This document shows positions 16,108-24,145 of a DNA stretch of 32,785 nt, one piece after another. The DNA is from a virus. The stretch's first letter is position 1; each line of letters starts with the position of its first letter. A program made the position numbers and the translations under genes. Below the pieces are notes generated by a model. It saw only the letters and a program-made list of their open reading frames with translations. It was not told where the DNA came from and made no database searches. Location: IMG/VR virus record IMGVR_UViG_3300010370_000134, positions 1-32,785 of that record. The stretch is one strand, 5' to 3'.

Positions 16108-17460
16108 ATGGCACTAATACTAGTCAGCTCAAATCCAGAATCAGCGGCGTCTGATTTTTATATAAATAAATCTCTAGAGCTGACTTATAATCAGCCTATA
16201 GACAGCACTAGTCTAACTGATAATGTCGTATTTCTGATAGACTTAGGATCTAATCAGAATGTTCCAGTAAGTATAGCACTGAAACCTACTGATTCAAAGG
16301 TTATAGTAGTTAATCCACTTGTAAACCTAAGAGAGAATACTAGCTACAGACTTATAGTGACTGGAGTAGACCAGGGAATGGGATACTCTCTAAGAGCTAC
16401 TAGTACAGAGTTACTAGGAACAACTTCTGTAGTTTTATTTACTACCGGAGATAACGTTTATCAGATAGATACCACTATAGAAAAGCAGGCGTCTAACCTA
16501 ACTCTAGAGGGAGATTTATTTCTTCCTACAAACATAAAGGCTTTAGGATATGATTTTACTATATCTAAAGTAAGACCAAGGAATCATAGTCACGGAATAT
16601 CTGGAGCTATTACTGGAGACTCCACTGTTAGATTTAGCTTTACAAAAACTTTAATGACTGGAGTTGATTATTCAGATTGGGCTATTGTCAATGTATATCC
16701 ATTATTAAATGATCCTCAGTATTTAGCGTACAGCGGCACATTAGCCGAAAATATAGCAATACCAGGATATACTATATCCACGAATAACAAAGACCTGCTG
16801 ATATCTTTTGGTAGCGCATTACCACAAAATGTGGCGGTAGCTATAGACTTAAATAGCTCTATAACGTCTATAGACAATGAAGAATATGGGGGGGCTATGC
16901 AGTATATATTTAATACAGAGCTATCCACAATTGTGTATGGCCCAGAAATGGTGAAAAGAGAATTATCTTCTATAAACGATCAGCTAAATGACGACTATAT
17001 TGGTGCTCTCTTATTTAAAAACTCCATGTTTTTATGGGAAAGGACAGGTAGAGGCTTAAACCTAGCTGAGTATCCATTCCCAGCTAAGCGCTGGGTACTA
17101 CTAAGTACATTGCTGGATATAATGGAAGATAAAGATTATCATAAATTTGTGCTAGGAGGAACAAGGAGACAATTAGGAGATCTAAATGTTTCCATAGACA
17201 ATCCCATAGGAAGGCTAGCTTTAAAAATAGCTAGAGTTCAGAAGGAAAGGGATATAGCTTTTGAGACCCTGTTTAAAGGATGGCAGTTCAAGGCCATAGC
17301 AGGATCTACTAGAGCATCATCTTCTATAGGGGACAGACTTTGGTATGATATTAATAATAGGTACACAGATCCTAATTATAAATACTTCCAATCGAACTAC
17401 CCTGTAGCAAACGTTTACGTCAATCGTCACGCAAAAACCAATAACCCATTCTGGTACTAA
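16108..17460 (+). CDS. Structural protein with two Big_5/SbsA-like Ig domains
   Basis: Two consecutive beta-sandwich segments resemble bacterial Ig-like domains of the SbsA type. The first (about 3-115) has the typical SSNPESAASDF opening, LTYNQPID strand, TSYRLIV and a closing VVLFTTGDN. The second (about 148-270) repeats the plan with KVRPRNHSHG, VRFSFTKTLM and a closing YIFNTEL. A helical C-terminal third (about 280-450) contains EYPFPAKRWVLLSTLLDIM and ends in polar, aromatic segments. Such Ig domains often decorate phage particles or bind glycans weakly. Between head and tail genes it may be a neck whisker/collar protein or another surface appendage. The start is three bases after the preceding stop. 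Confidence 0.6.
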   Translation: MALILVSSNPESAASDFYINKSLELTYNQPIDSTSLTDNVVFLIDLGSNQNVPVSIALKPTDSKVIVVNPLVNLRENTSYRLIVTGVDQGMGYSLRATSTELLGTTSVVLFTTGDNVYQIDTTIEKQASNLTLEGDLFLPTNIKALGYDFTISKVRPRNHSHGISGAITGDSTVRFSFTKTLMTGVDYSDWAIVNVYPLLNDPQYLAYSGTLAENIAIPGYTISTNNKDLLISFGSALPQNVAVAIDLNSSITSIDNEEYGGAMQYIFNTELSTIVYGPEMVKRELSSINDQLNDDYIGALLFKNSMFLWERTGRGLNLAEYPFPAKRWVLLSTLLDIMEDKDYHKFVLGGTRRQLGDLNVSIDNPIGRLALKIARVQKERDIAFETLFKGWQFKAIAGSTRASSSIGDRLWYDINNRYTDPNYKYFQSNYPVANVYVNRHAKTNNPFWY

Positions 17461-17466
17461 AACATC

Positions 17467-17958
17467 ATGCCAAGTTTCCTTTACACACACTACAAGAAAG
17501 CAGCCCTATCCGGGGCAGTTAGACTTAATACTGACAAGATCTATGCTATGCTAGTTGGTTCATCCTACGGACCACTAGTTGCAAACGGCACAGCAGAAAT
17601 ATCCCACATAGCTACAGGAGATGTTAAAGCCTATGAAATAGCAGCAGGTGGAGGGTACACCATAGGCGGGTTAGAGCTCGTAAATAAGACTTTGGTTGCC
17701 GACACTACAGACAAAGAAGGAGTTTTTGATGCTGATGACATTACTTGGTCAAACAGCACAATTACTGCGTCTGGTGCAATCATTTATGTTTCTGGATACA
17801 ACAGCGGGCAGGCAAATGCTGAAATAGCTAAGAATGATGCTTTTGCTCAATCAAGAAGTTTCTTGATAGCGTTTGTTGACTTTGGCGCAAACCAATCCTC
17901 GTCTAACGGAACATTCAGAATATCTTGGAATAGCGAAGGCATCATTAACTGGACGTGA
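17467..17958 (+). CDS. Small beta-rich virion protein of a widespread phage structural family
   Basis: The 163-aa protein has the pattern I associate with a common phage virion family: a short N-terminal segment followed by TDKIYAMLVGSSYGP, an Ala-Gly-Gly-Gly-Tyr turn with GGLELVNKTLV, DADDITWSNSTITASGAIIYVSGY, and a closing VDFGANQSSSNGTFRISWN...GIINWT. These proteins are usually annotated as hypothetical structural or minor tail/neck proteins. It is located just before the connector genes and ends in a double stop (TGATAG). Confidence 0.7.
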   Translation: MPSFLYTHYKKAALSGAVRLNTDKIYAMLVGSSYGPLVANGTAEISHIATGDVKAYEIAAGGGYTIGGLELVNKTLVADTTDKEGVFDADDITWSNSTITASGAIIYVSGYNSGQANAEIAKNDAFAQSRSFLIAFVDFGANQSSSNGTFRISWNSEGIINWT

Positions 17959-17961
17959 TAG

Positions 17962-18570
17962 ATGCGAGACAAGGAAGTAAATCCTATAAATACTTACTTC
18001 CTTGATCTAAGGAAACATTTAGAAGATCTTCAAACTACAAAAATAGACTTAAGTGACAAGTTTGACGATCTTATGAATGAAATGCTAGAGAATGGGTTTC
18101 AGTGGTTTGGTCTACGCCAGTTAGACTACACTAAACCATGCTCATGTAAACTAGTTTCTGATCCTAGATCAGGAAATTGTAAAAGATGTTTTAGACTTGG
18201 CTACGCCTTTACTGATTACATAGTTAAAGGTTATATGTGGATTAGTGCTTTAGGAATAGAGTTTAGGACAGCTACTGGCGACATATCTACCCAAAGAAAG
18301 AACTTAGTATTAAAACATAATAGACCAGTAAATAAATTTGATAGAGTGCTTCTGTTAGACATTGATTCTGAGACTGGTAAACTAAGGCAACCACTAAAAA
18401 TAGTTAGAGATTTTTCTGTACAAGATGTTATATCCCTTACTGGCAAGAATGGTAGGGTAGAGTTCTGGAAATGCTCTATAGAAGAAAGAGCCTTAGACGA
18501 TGGTAGGTTTGCAGATCAGGGAGTAGATTTTGACTACAAGGGGAATAGGTCAAATGCGGAACCTCAGTGA
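17962..18570 (+). CDS. Neck/connector-type protein with four-Cys zinc-binding-like motif
   Basis: The 202-aa protein opens with a charged helical region and a W48-F-G-L segment. A Cys cluster C60-x-C62 ... C73-x2-C76 follows, ending in a RLGY turn, which resembles the C.C...C..C.G.GY signature seen in small proteins between capsid and sheath genes of other myophages. The remainder (about 85-200) is beta-rich, including TQRKNLVLKHN and VLLLDIDSETGKLR. A role in head completion or tail joining is suggested by position and motif, without proof. The start codon at 17962 comes three bases after the double stop of the previous gene, and the gene overlaps the next one. Confidence 0.65.
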   Translation: MRDKEVNPINTYFLDLRKHLEDLQTTKIDLSDKFDDLMNEMLENGFQWFGLRQLDYTKPCSCKLVSDPRSGNCKRCFRLGYAFTDYIVKGYMWISALGIEFRTATGDISTQRKNLVLKHNRPVNKFDRVLLLDIDSETGKLRQPLKIVRDFSVQDVISLTGKNGRVEFWKCSIEERALDDGRFADQGVDFDYKGNRSNAEPQ

Positions 18571-19618
18571 CCTTCCCGAGTTTGGAGAGAACTATATACA
18601 ATATTTTGATCCTTATTTGCAAAGCTTTGAGGTAAGGAGAAAGTCTAGAACAGACGGTAATCTATCCCTAGCTGAATCTATTGAGTATATTGGGATCCTA
18701 ATGGCTAAGCATCAAATGTCTTATATACCATCTAAAAATAATAAAAATATAATTCTGTTCCCCTTCTTATTTGTAGAGCCGAAAGAAGGAGACAAAATAT
18801 TAAATTTTGATACTAAAGAAGTCTATACTATTGATCAAGTAATAAGAAATCCAGTGACTAATCTATGGGAAGGGTTACTAAAGTTTAACTTAGTTAATCC
18901 GCCTAGCTTAGAGCAATCTCACAGTCTTCAATTTTTTACACAAAAAGATAAGTACATTAGGTTTAGACATGAGATGCCGGATGAGATCCCAAATCTAATA
19001 GGTGCAAACCTAGAGAAGCTGTTATTACAGCCTCCACCTATATTTCCAACAATAACCTGGACAGTAAAATCCGTGGAACCCGGAAGCCTAGGAAGAGTCT
19101 TTGACTCTAAAAAGGAATACAAGCCCCGACTTAGGGAGTCGGTAAAAGACCCCTTTGTCATGGGACATACTGTCGAGATATATGGACAATTCTTTGATAA
19201 CATTGTTCAATTTGATAGTTGGTCTAACGATCCACGAACCAGCGATAGACTAATTAGATGGTTTGAACAATTCATGAGATTAAAAGCTGGAAACCTAATC
19301 CAGAACGGTCTTAGTCAGTTACTATTCTTCAAACGAACCGAAGACGAGTACAATAAGACCTGGAGACAGGCTTTCTCAGTTAGAGGATCACAATACTACC
19401 TTAGGACAGAACAGCTAGAAGCGGTTTACTCTAAAGATATTCTAAATATTGACATAAACCTAGATGTTAGCTTTTCTGATCCACAAAATAGAAAATTTAA
19501 CTCGCCTAGATGGATAGCAGACCAATTAGTTACAGGTGAGCTAACCAATCAAGAATATAGAGAACTATTCTACAGATCAGGTGAGTATCAATTTGGATCT
19601 ATAGAACTACGCCAATAG
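18554..19618 (+). CDS. Probable tail-terminator/tail-completion region protein (354 aa)
   Basis: The longest open frame starts at a TTG (18530), but the ATG at 18554 is preferred: AAGGGGA lies nine bases upstream and this shortens the overlap with the preceding gene to 17 bases. The protein is globular and mixed alpha/beta, with EVYTIDQV, a proline-rich PPPIFPTITW near residue 173, VEIYGQFFDNIVQFDSWSN near 218, and LIRWFEQFMRLK. It ends with GEYQFGSIELRQ. No enzymatic motif is seen. The gene immediately precedes the sheath gene, where many myophages encode the protein that caps the tail tube and sheath and connects to the neck. Family membership is not recognised with certainty. Confidence 0.65.
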   Translation: MRNLSDLPEFGENYIQYFDPYLQSFEVRRKSRTDGNLSLAESIEYIGILMAKHQMSYIPSKNNKNIILFPFLFVEPKEGDKILNFDTKEVYTIDQVIRNPVTNLWEGLLKFNLVNPPSLEQSHSLQFFTQKDKYIRFRHEMPDEIPNLIGANLEKLLLQPPPIFPTITWTVKSVEPGSLGRVFDSKKEYKPRLRESVKDPFVMGHTVEIYGQFFDNIVQFDSWSNDPRTSDRLIRWFEQFMRLKAGNLIQNGLSQLLFFKRTEDEYNKTWRQAFSVRGSQYYLRTEQLEAVYSKDILNIDINLDVSFSDPQNRKFNSPRWIADQLVTGELTNQEYRELFYRSGEYQFGSIELRQ

Positions 19619-19628
19619 GAGATAAAAA

Positions 19629-21305
19629 ATGGCTGAATACCTTCCAGGAATTAATGTTACGCTAAACGACCTAGGGTTGAAGGTAGCACCTCCGCCCGCT
19701 GGTCCAAAGATTACTCTACTAGGAGTAACCTCAAACACAGGTCTTAGGATAAGAGAGCCTTACACGGTTGCATCCGTTGAGAAGGCAATGAATACTCTTT
19801 ACTTCGATCTTCCGAGTGGTGTCGCTCCAGGATCAATTGGTCTTGGCGTCTACGGCACGAACGGCAGAGTGCCAGGAGAGCTTGCTCTTGCTATAGAAGA
19901 GGCTATAAATGCAGGTGCGCCTAACGTTGAAATTATGATTATAAATACTTTATCAGGAAATGCTCTATTAGACTATCTACAGCCTGAGAACGGCAACTCC
20001 CAAAGATTCTTAGACCTCTCTGGGGCATACGAAGTATTAAGAAACAGAGATCTGGATGTTGTAGTGCCGGTAGGTGTTAGCATAGATGTTCTATTTACTG
20101 GAGTAGGAGAAGGGTCACTTAACTATGGCAAGCAGCTTGCTGACTTCTGCTTCAGATCAACTCAAGAGTCGAACTCTGCGGTTGGCGTAATCGGAGTACA
20201 GAAACCTACTGAGTGGGTGTTTGAGCATAGAGCGTTACTTGCTGCTAATGCTGCCTATAAAGCAGAGATTAAATCCATATTTAGCCTAACTGGTAACGAG
20301 GCAGACGGTACCAACGATATAATGATTACTGGACAGTGGACTAACTCCGCACTGTTTACAAACGAAAAGAAAAAAGACGTGTTTGCAGGCATAGAGTTTG
20401 GAATGCTGTCTGCTGCTCTAATTAATGAGTGGCACGCTTATCACTCGTATCCTGGAGATCTATCTAAGTCTGCAGTAGACATAACAAACACAACTTATTA
20501 CGCTACTCCCTACTTGAACTGGCTCTATGGAGCTGCTGACCAAGAAGGAAAAATGTTGTCTGATACCAGTGACTCTGGATCAAGAAGCGTCAACATAGCA
20601 TACTTTGACTCCTGGCAAGCAACTACCAGCGAAGGGGCGTTAGCTGTAGACGCAAGATCTAACAAGGTAGATGCTGGAGCTTATATAAGCGTCTTTAGCG
20701 CGCCTTTAAGATCAATAGGCACTTTAGTAAGGTCTGTAGCACTAGGCTACGCTGCTTCTCCTGCTAACACAAGCAGAAACACAAGCGGCGCGGCGGCTTA
20801 CGGTGGTAAGATAGTAAGTCTTGCTCCGCAGTCGTCGACAACCAACAAGCAGATAGACGGGCTAACGGCCATGAGACTCTTGTCTGCCAGACAGGCCAAC
20901 GACATGACTGGAATGCGTCACGTAACGATGTACTCCAGAACAAAAGGACTGACGGTTGCAAGCGGAGTGACAGGGGCGTTTAACGTTAGCAAGTATGTCA
21001 GATCTGACTATACAAGACTGACTACAATGAGAATTGTAGCAGCTGCAGCAGATCTAATAAGAGCCGTTGGCGATAAATACATTGGCGAGCCTAACAATGC
21101 TCCTCAGATGAACGCACTTGATGCAGAGATCGATCAGTTGCTACTGTCGATGAAGGGTCAGGGAGCGCTCAACTCCTATGACTTCTCTATATCATCAACT
21201 CCAGATCAGAGAGTGCTAGGACAGTTGGATATAAATCTAACTCTAGTCCCTGCATTCGAGATACAGGAAATAAACCTAGTAGTTTCTCTGAGCAAGGAAC
21301 TATAA
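19629..21305 (+). CDS. Contractile tail sheath protein
   Basis: The sheath forms the contracting outer layer of the tail. Features typical of the family are an N-terminal YLPGINVTLNDLG segment, a domain with alternating loops in the middle, and a conserved C-terminal domain. That domain contains RHVTMYSRTKGLTV, SKYVRSDYTRLTTMRIV and a final YDFSISSTPDQRVLGQLDINLTLVPAFEIQEI-type strand set that interlocks neighbouring subunits. At 558 aa it is in the usual size range. AGGAG lies seven bases before the ATG. Some serine, alanine and threonine codons are C/G-ending as in the capsid gene. This gene identifies the virus as a myovirus. Confidence 0.92.
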   Translation: MAEYLPGINVTLNDLGLKVAPPPAGPKITLLGVTSNTGLRIREPYTVASVEKAMNTLYFDLPSGVAPGSIGLGVYGTNGRVPGELALAIEEAINAGAPNVEIMIINTLSGNALLDYLQPENGNSQRFLDLSGAYEVLRNRDLDVVVPVGVSIDVLFTGVGEGSLNYGKQLADFCFRSTQESNSAVGVIGVQKPTEWVFEHRALLAANAAYKAEIKSIFSLTGNEADGTNDIMITGQWTNSALFTNEKKKDVFAGIEFGMLSAALINEWHAYHSYPGDLSKSAVDITNTTYYATPYLNWLYGAADQEGKMLSDTSDSGSRSVNIAYFDSWQATTSEGALAVDARSNKVDAGAYISVFSAPLRSIGTLVRSVALGYAASPANTSRNTSGAAAYGGKIVSLAPQSSTTNKQIDGLTAMRLLSARQANDMTGMRHVTMYSRTKGLTVASGVTGAFNVSKYVRSDYTRLTTMRIVAAAADLIRAVGDKYIGEPNNAPQMNALDAEIDQLLLSMKGQGALNSYDFSISSTPDQRVLGQLDINLTLVPAFEIQEINLVVSLSKEL

Positions 21306-21319
21306 GGAGGTAATGAAGC

Positions 21320-22009
21320 ATGGCTAATAAAGGTGCAGCACCATCGGGTTCACAAGGAGCTGGAGGAAGCTCTTTCACAAAAACCTATAACAGCTTCTCT
21401 GGCGTAGACATGGTTGCTACGTTCGGAGGTAAGGTTATAGGAGAGCTACAGGGTATATCCTTCACAGTTCAGAGAGAGAAGGCACCTATCTATACAATGG
21501 GAGACGCCGATCCTAGATCGTTCTCCCGTGGTAAGAGAGGAATTGCTGGATCTATCGTGTTTACAGTTTTCGATAGATCCTCACTACTGGAAGTTATGAA
21601 GGATAGACCTTATATAGCAAATCGTTACTCGATCCCTCAGGGCTTCGAGATTGCCGACGTTAACATCAATACTATAGAAATATTGCCAGGAGTCATTGCT
21701 CCTGCAGTAGGAGCAGCATCTCCTACAGTATCCAGAATTGCCTTGGACAAAGTTCTAGCAAGACCAAACTACCTAGATCAGGTTCTACCATTTGACATAG
21801 TTTTGACTGCATCTAATGAGTACGGTTCTGTAGCAAGAATGATGATTCACGGAGTTGAGATCATGAACGTCGGGTCGTCAATGTCTATAGATGACATCAC
21901 GACAGACGAGGCTTGTACATTTATTGCTACTGCGATAACGCCATGGAGCAATCAGGGCTTCGTCGTAGTTGGCAGCGACGGCAAGTCAGCCACATTCGCT
22001 GGCGGCTGA
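21320..22009 (+). CDS. Tail tube protein
   Basis: This 229-aa gene follows the sheath gene directly, with a near-perfect AAGGAGG nine bases before the ATG (21304-21310). After a Gly/Ser-rich N-terminus the protein shows the tube fold: VDMVATFGGKVIGELQGIS, VQREKAPIYTMGD, then RGKRGIAGSIVF, and a later PFDIVLTASNEYG...MIHGVEIMNVGSSMSIDD strand set. Tube proteins stack as hexameric rings inside the sheath and form the channel for DNA. The next two genes encode related proteins. A double stop and an intrinsic terminator follow, so much transcription from the sheath/tube genes should end here. Confidence 0.88.
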   Translation: MANKGAAPSGSQGAGGSSFTKTYNSFSGVDMVATFGGKVIGELQGISFTVQREKAPIYTMGDADPRSFSRGKRGIAGSIVFTVFDRSSLLEVMKDRPYIANRYSIPQGFEIADVNINTIEILPGVIAPAVGAASPTVSRIALDKVLARPNYLDQVLPFDIVLTASNEYGSVARMMIHGVEIMNVGSSMSIDDITTDEACTFIATAITPWSNQGFVVVGSDGKSATFAGG

Positions 22010-22027
22010 TAGTGTCAAAAACGTAGT

Positions 22028-22068
22028 ATAGGAGGGGCAGGAACAGTCCTGTCCCTCTCTATTATTTT
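22028..22068 (+). terminator. Intrinsic terminator after the tail tube gene
   Basis: ATAG plus GAGGGGCAGG (22028-22041) pairs with CCTGTCCCTC plus CTAT (22048-22062, one bulged T at 22058) around the loop AACAGT, giving 14 pairs followed by TATTTT. The Shine-Dalgarno of the next gene (GAGGAG) begins just after it. Partial termination would make sheath and tube more abundant than the downstream tail genes. Confidence 0.82.
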
Positions 22069-22080
22069 AGAGGAGTATCT

Positions 22081-23013
22081 ATGGCCCAAAATCCAATTAA
22101 GGTACATCAAGCTCTGCAGGCTATGGCCGGAGCTGGAATCACTGTTAATAAATGGTTGGGAAATGGCTTGGGCCAAGCTGCATGGTCTGCTGTCCAAAAC
22201 CAGAAGAGAAAATATAACGTAAATTTATTTTCTACAGAGGAAGAAGCTCAGATAAAAGCAGATGCCTCATCTAGATGGTCTAAATTTAGAAATTTTCAAA
22301 CCTTTTCTGGCTCAGATATAAAAGCTGTAATGTATTTACCTATGTTGACAAAGGCTTCCCTAACAGGTAAGGAAACAACAAAGTTTAAGATATTTGCGGA
22401 CCTGCAGACTATCTCTATATCCTCTACAAGGTCAGTATCTCCAATTAGAGTATTTGGGAGATCTAGCCCGATAGGCTATACCAGAGGAGCCAGAACTTTT
22501 GCTGGATCTTTGGTGTTTGCTACCATAAGAAGAGATCCTTTCCTAGATGTTGCAGATTCTAGTATAGCAGAAAGTCTAGTAAATTCTACAACTTCGCTTA
22601 TAGCAGATCAGCTTCCACCCTTTTCAATAGTTATAACTGCAGTAAACGAAACTGGGACTGCCGCCACTCAGATTATTCACGGAATAACTATAACCAACTA
22701 TGGCACAACTTATAGTATTGATGATCTATACACTGAGACTACCTACACTTACGTAGCAACAGACGTTCAGGTACTGTCGCCAGCTGACCTAAGACGTGGT
22801 ATTGCGCCTACCCAAGAGCAAGCATCAGCCTTCTTTAAAAGCATTACTGACCTGGTGGAGACCAGCTTGTCAAAAGCTTATGGCACTGTGGGGGAAATCA
22901 CAAATAGAATTGACTTGCTTAATAATAGAGCAAAGCTGGGAGCACTATTTAATGATCCAGCTTCTAACGACCCGTACTACTTCCAGAAACAGAATCCAAT
23001 AGTAGGGCCTTAA
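22081..23013 (+). CDS. Second tail-tube-like protein (paralog of the tube)
   Basis: The 310-aa product repeats the tube plan. Residues about 110-160 (DLQTISISSTRSVSPIRVFG, then RGARTFAGSLVF) match the tube segment ELQGISFTV...APIYTMGD...RGKRGIAGSIVF. A later FSIVITAVNETG...IIHGITITNYGTTYSIDDL stretch matches FDIVLTASNEYG...MIHGVEIMNVGSSMSIDD. It has an N-terminal extension (about 1-80) and a polar C-terminal tail (about 240-310) that the tube lacks. This suggests a minor tube ring, such as a tube initiator at the baseplate end, a tail-tip hub component or a tube terminator. GAGGAG lies seven bases before the ATG. Confidence 0.75.
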   Translation: MAQNPIKVHQALQAMAGAGITVNKWLGNGLGQAAWSAVQNQKRKYNVNLFSTEEEAQIKADASSRWSKFRNFQTFSGSDIKAVMYLPMLTKASLTGKETTKFKIFADLQTISISSTRSVSPIRVFGRSSPIGYTRGARTFAGSLVFATIRRDPFLDVADSSIAESLVNSTTSLIADQLPPFSIVITAVNETGTAATQIIHGITITNYGTTYSIDDLYTETTYTYVATDVQVLSPADLRRGIAPTQEQASAFFKSITDLVETSLSKAYGTVGEITNRIDLLNNRAKLGALFNDPASNDPYYFQKQNPIVGP

Positions 23014-23016
23014 TCT

Positions 23017-23769
23017 ATGGAACAGGTTTACATTTATTCTACAGCATCTACTGTAGCTGCGTTCTTAAATGGGTACCACATAGAGCAGGCTTATGGATTT
23101 AATTACAAAGAATCTGTGCCTAAAATTCCTATATATGGGTACAACGATTATGAGTTCTCAAAGGCTGTTCGAGGTAAGGGTATAGTTCAAGGTATATTAG
23201 TTCTAAATTTTGTTTTTCCGGGATATCTGAGTGCAGTTCTATCTCATAGGAATGATACATTTATACCTAAGTTGTATAACTATAATCTACCCGGAGGTCC
23301 AGGAGATTACTTGCCATCTACCGAAAAACAGGTACAGGAGCGTATACTAGCAAGCCTAGAAACTGAGCTACCGGCTAACTCCGGGGATGCTAGTAAAAAA
23401 GCTAGAGCTGAATTTATAGCAAAACTAATAGCAAAAAATAACCCAAATTCTAGAAAACAAACTAAGGATGCCTTATCTAGGTTTTTTAATATAGATCCAG
23501 GTAATGCTTATGATGTATCAAATCTTAGAACATCCAGGGGTAAGATCAATAGCCCATTAATAGCTAACTCAGAACCTAAGATAGGAAATCAGATAGATAT
23601 ATATTACCAGGATCCGGACTTGGCAACATGGTTTGTCAGGTTCAACAACGTACATTTCACAGACGTATCACAGAATATATCGCAGGCTGGAGCAGAAGGA
23701 AGCTCAGAGCCTCTATACGAAATTTATGAATTTATTGCTAAAAACAAAGAGATAATCGAGATAAAGTAA
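23017..23769 (+). CDS. Third, divergent tube-like protein
   Basis: The 250-aa protein keeps the N-terminal half of the tube plan: FNYKESVPKIPIYGYNDYEFS followed by RGKGIVQGILVLNF corresponds to the tube's APIYTMGDADPRSFS...RGKRGIAGSIVFTVF. Its second half also ends in a beta segment (ATWFVRFNNVHFTDVSQNIS) at the place of the tube's HGVEIMNVGSSMS. A charged insertion of about 75 residues (roughly 95-170, Lys/Ser/Asn-rich) interrupts the domain. Three tube-like genes in a row point to specialised rings along the tail. A clear Shine-Dalgarno is lacking, so this gene may depend on coupling to the upstream gene, whose stop lies four bases before it. Confidence 0.6.
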   Translation: MEQVYIYSTASTVAAFLNGYHIEQAYGFNYKESVPKIPIYGYNDYEFSKAVRGKGIVQGILVLNFVFPGYLSAVLSHRNDTFIPKLYNYNLPGGPGDYLPSTEKQVQERILASLETELPANSGDASKKARAEFIAKLIAKNNPNSRKQTKDALSRFFNIDPGNAYDVSNLRTSRGKINSPLIANSEPKIGNQIDIYYQDPDLATWFVRFNNVHFTDVSQNISQAGAEGSSEPLYEIYEFIAKNKEIIEIK

Positions 23770-23770
23770 C

Positions 23771-24139
23771 ATGGCTGACACTAATCAAATTGTAGAGACT
23801 GCTAAGAAGAACGGACATAGAGTATTTAAAGCAAAAGTAGCTGGAGTAGAGTGCATCTACCGCAGCCTTACTAGAAAAGAATTTAGGGATATTCAGAAGA
23901 AGCTAGCTGAAAAAACCGAAACTATTCGCAAAACCAGTACAGCAGAAACTGCGGAGACCCAACTGAGTCTCCTAAAGGAAGAGGGGGAGGAGGAGCTTTT
24001 CATGAGAGCTGTTCTTCAGCCTAAGATTGGGAGTCAATTAGACCTTGCTACGCTACCTGCGGGTATGATTCCATCTTTATCCGAGCTCATCATGGGAGCT
24101 TCAGGATTTGGAGATGACGTAGAGCCCCAGGAGCTGTGA
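23771..24139 (+). CDS. Tail assembly chaperone-like protein 1
   Basis: The small 122-aa protein has the position (just after the tube and before the giant tail gene) and character of gpG-type tail assembly chaperones, which bind the tape measure protein during tube polymerisation. A beta hairpin FKAKVAGVECIYRSL leads into a charged helix KEFRDIQKKLAE, a polar linker, and a helical C-terminus with LPAGMIPSLSELIMGASGFG. It ends with TGA at 24137-24139, and the following gene continues in the same reading frame after one codon. There is no typical slippery heptamer at its end, so a lambda-like G/GT frameshift is not supported. Confidence 0.65.
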   Translation: MADTNQIVETAKKNGHRVFKAKVAGVECIYRSLTRKEFRDIQKKLAEKTETIRKTSTAETAETQLSLLKEEGEEELFMRAVLQPKIGSQLDLATLPAGMIPSLSELIMGASGFGDDVEPQEL

Positions 24140-24145
24140 GATGTG
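24129..24145 (+). promoter_or_regulatory. Shine-Dalgarno and GTG start deciding the second chaperone gene
   Basis: AGGAG at 24129-24133 lies nine bases before GTG (24143-24145). The ATG at 24141 is in another frame and closes after eight codons, so GTG is the start. The Shine-Dalgarno lies within the last codons of the first chaperone gene, fitting reinitiation. Confidence 0.6.

Noticed and set aside
18530-18553. TTG start for the pre-sheath gene
   Set aside because: It would overlap the preceding gene by 41 bases without a clear Shine-Dalgarno. The ATG at 18554 has AAGGGGA at nine bases.
24137-24145. Reassigned TGA codon joining the two chaperone genes
   Set aside because: TGA ends several other genes with normal starts right behind (3574, 10208, 15201, 18570) and there is a good Shine-Dalgarno plus GTG for the second gene. 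Standard code is the simpler reading.
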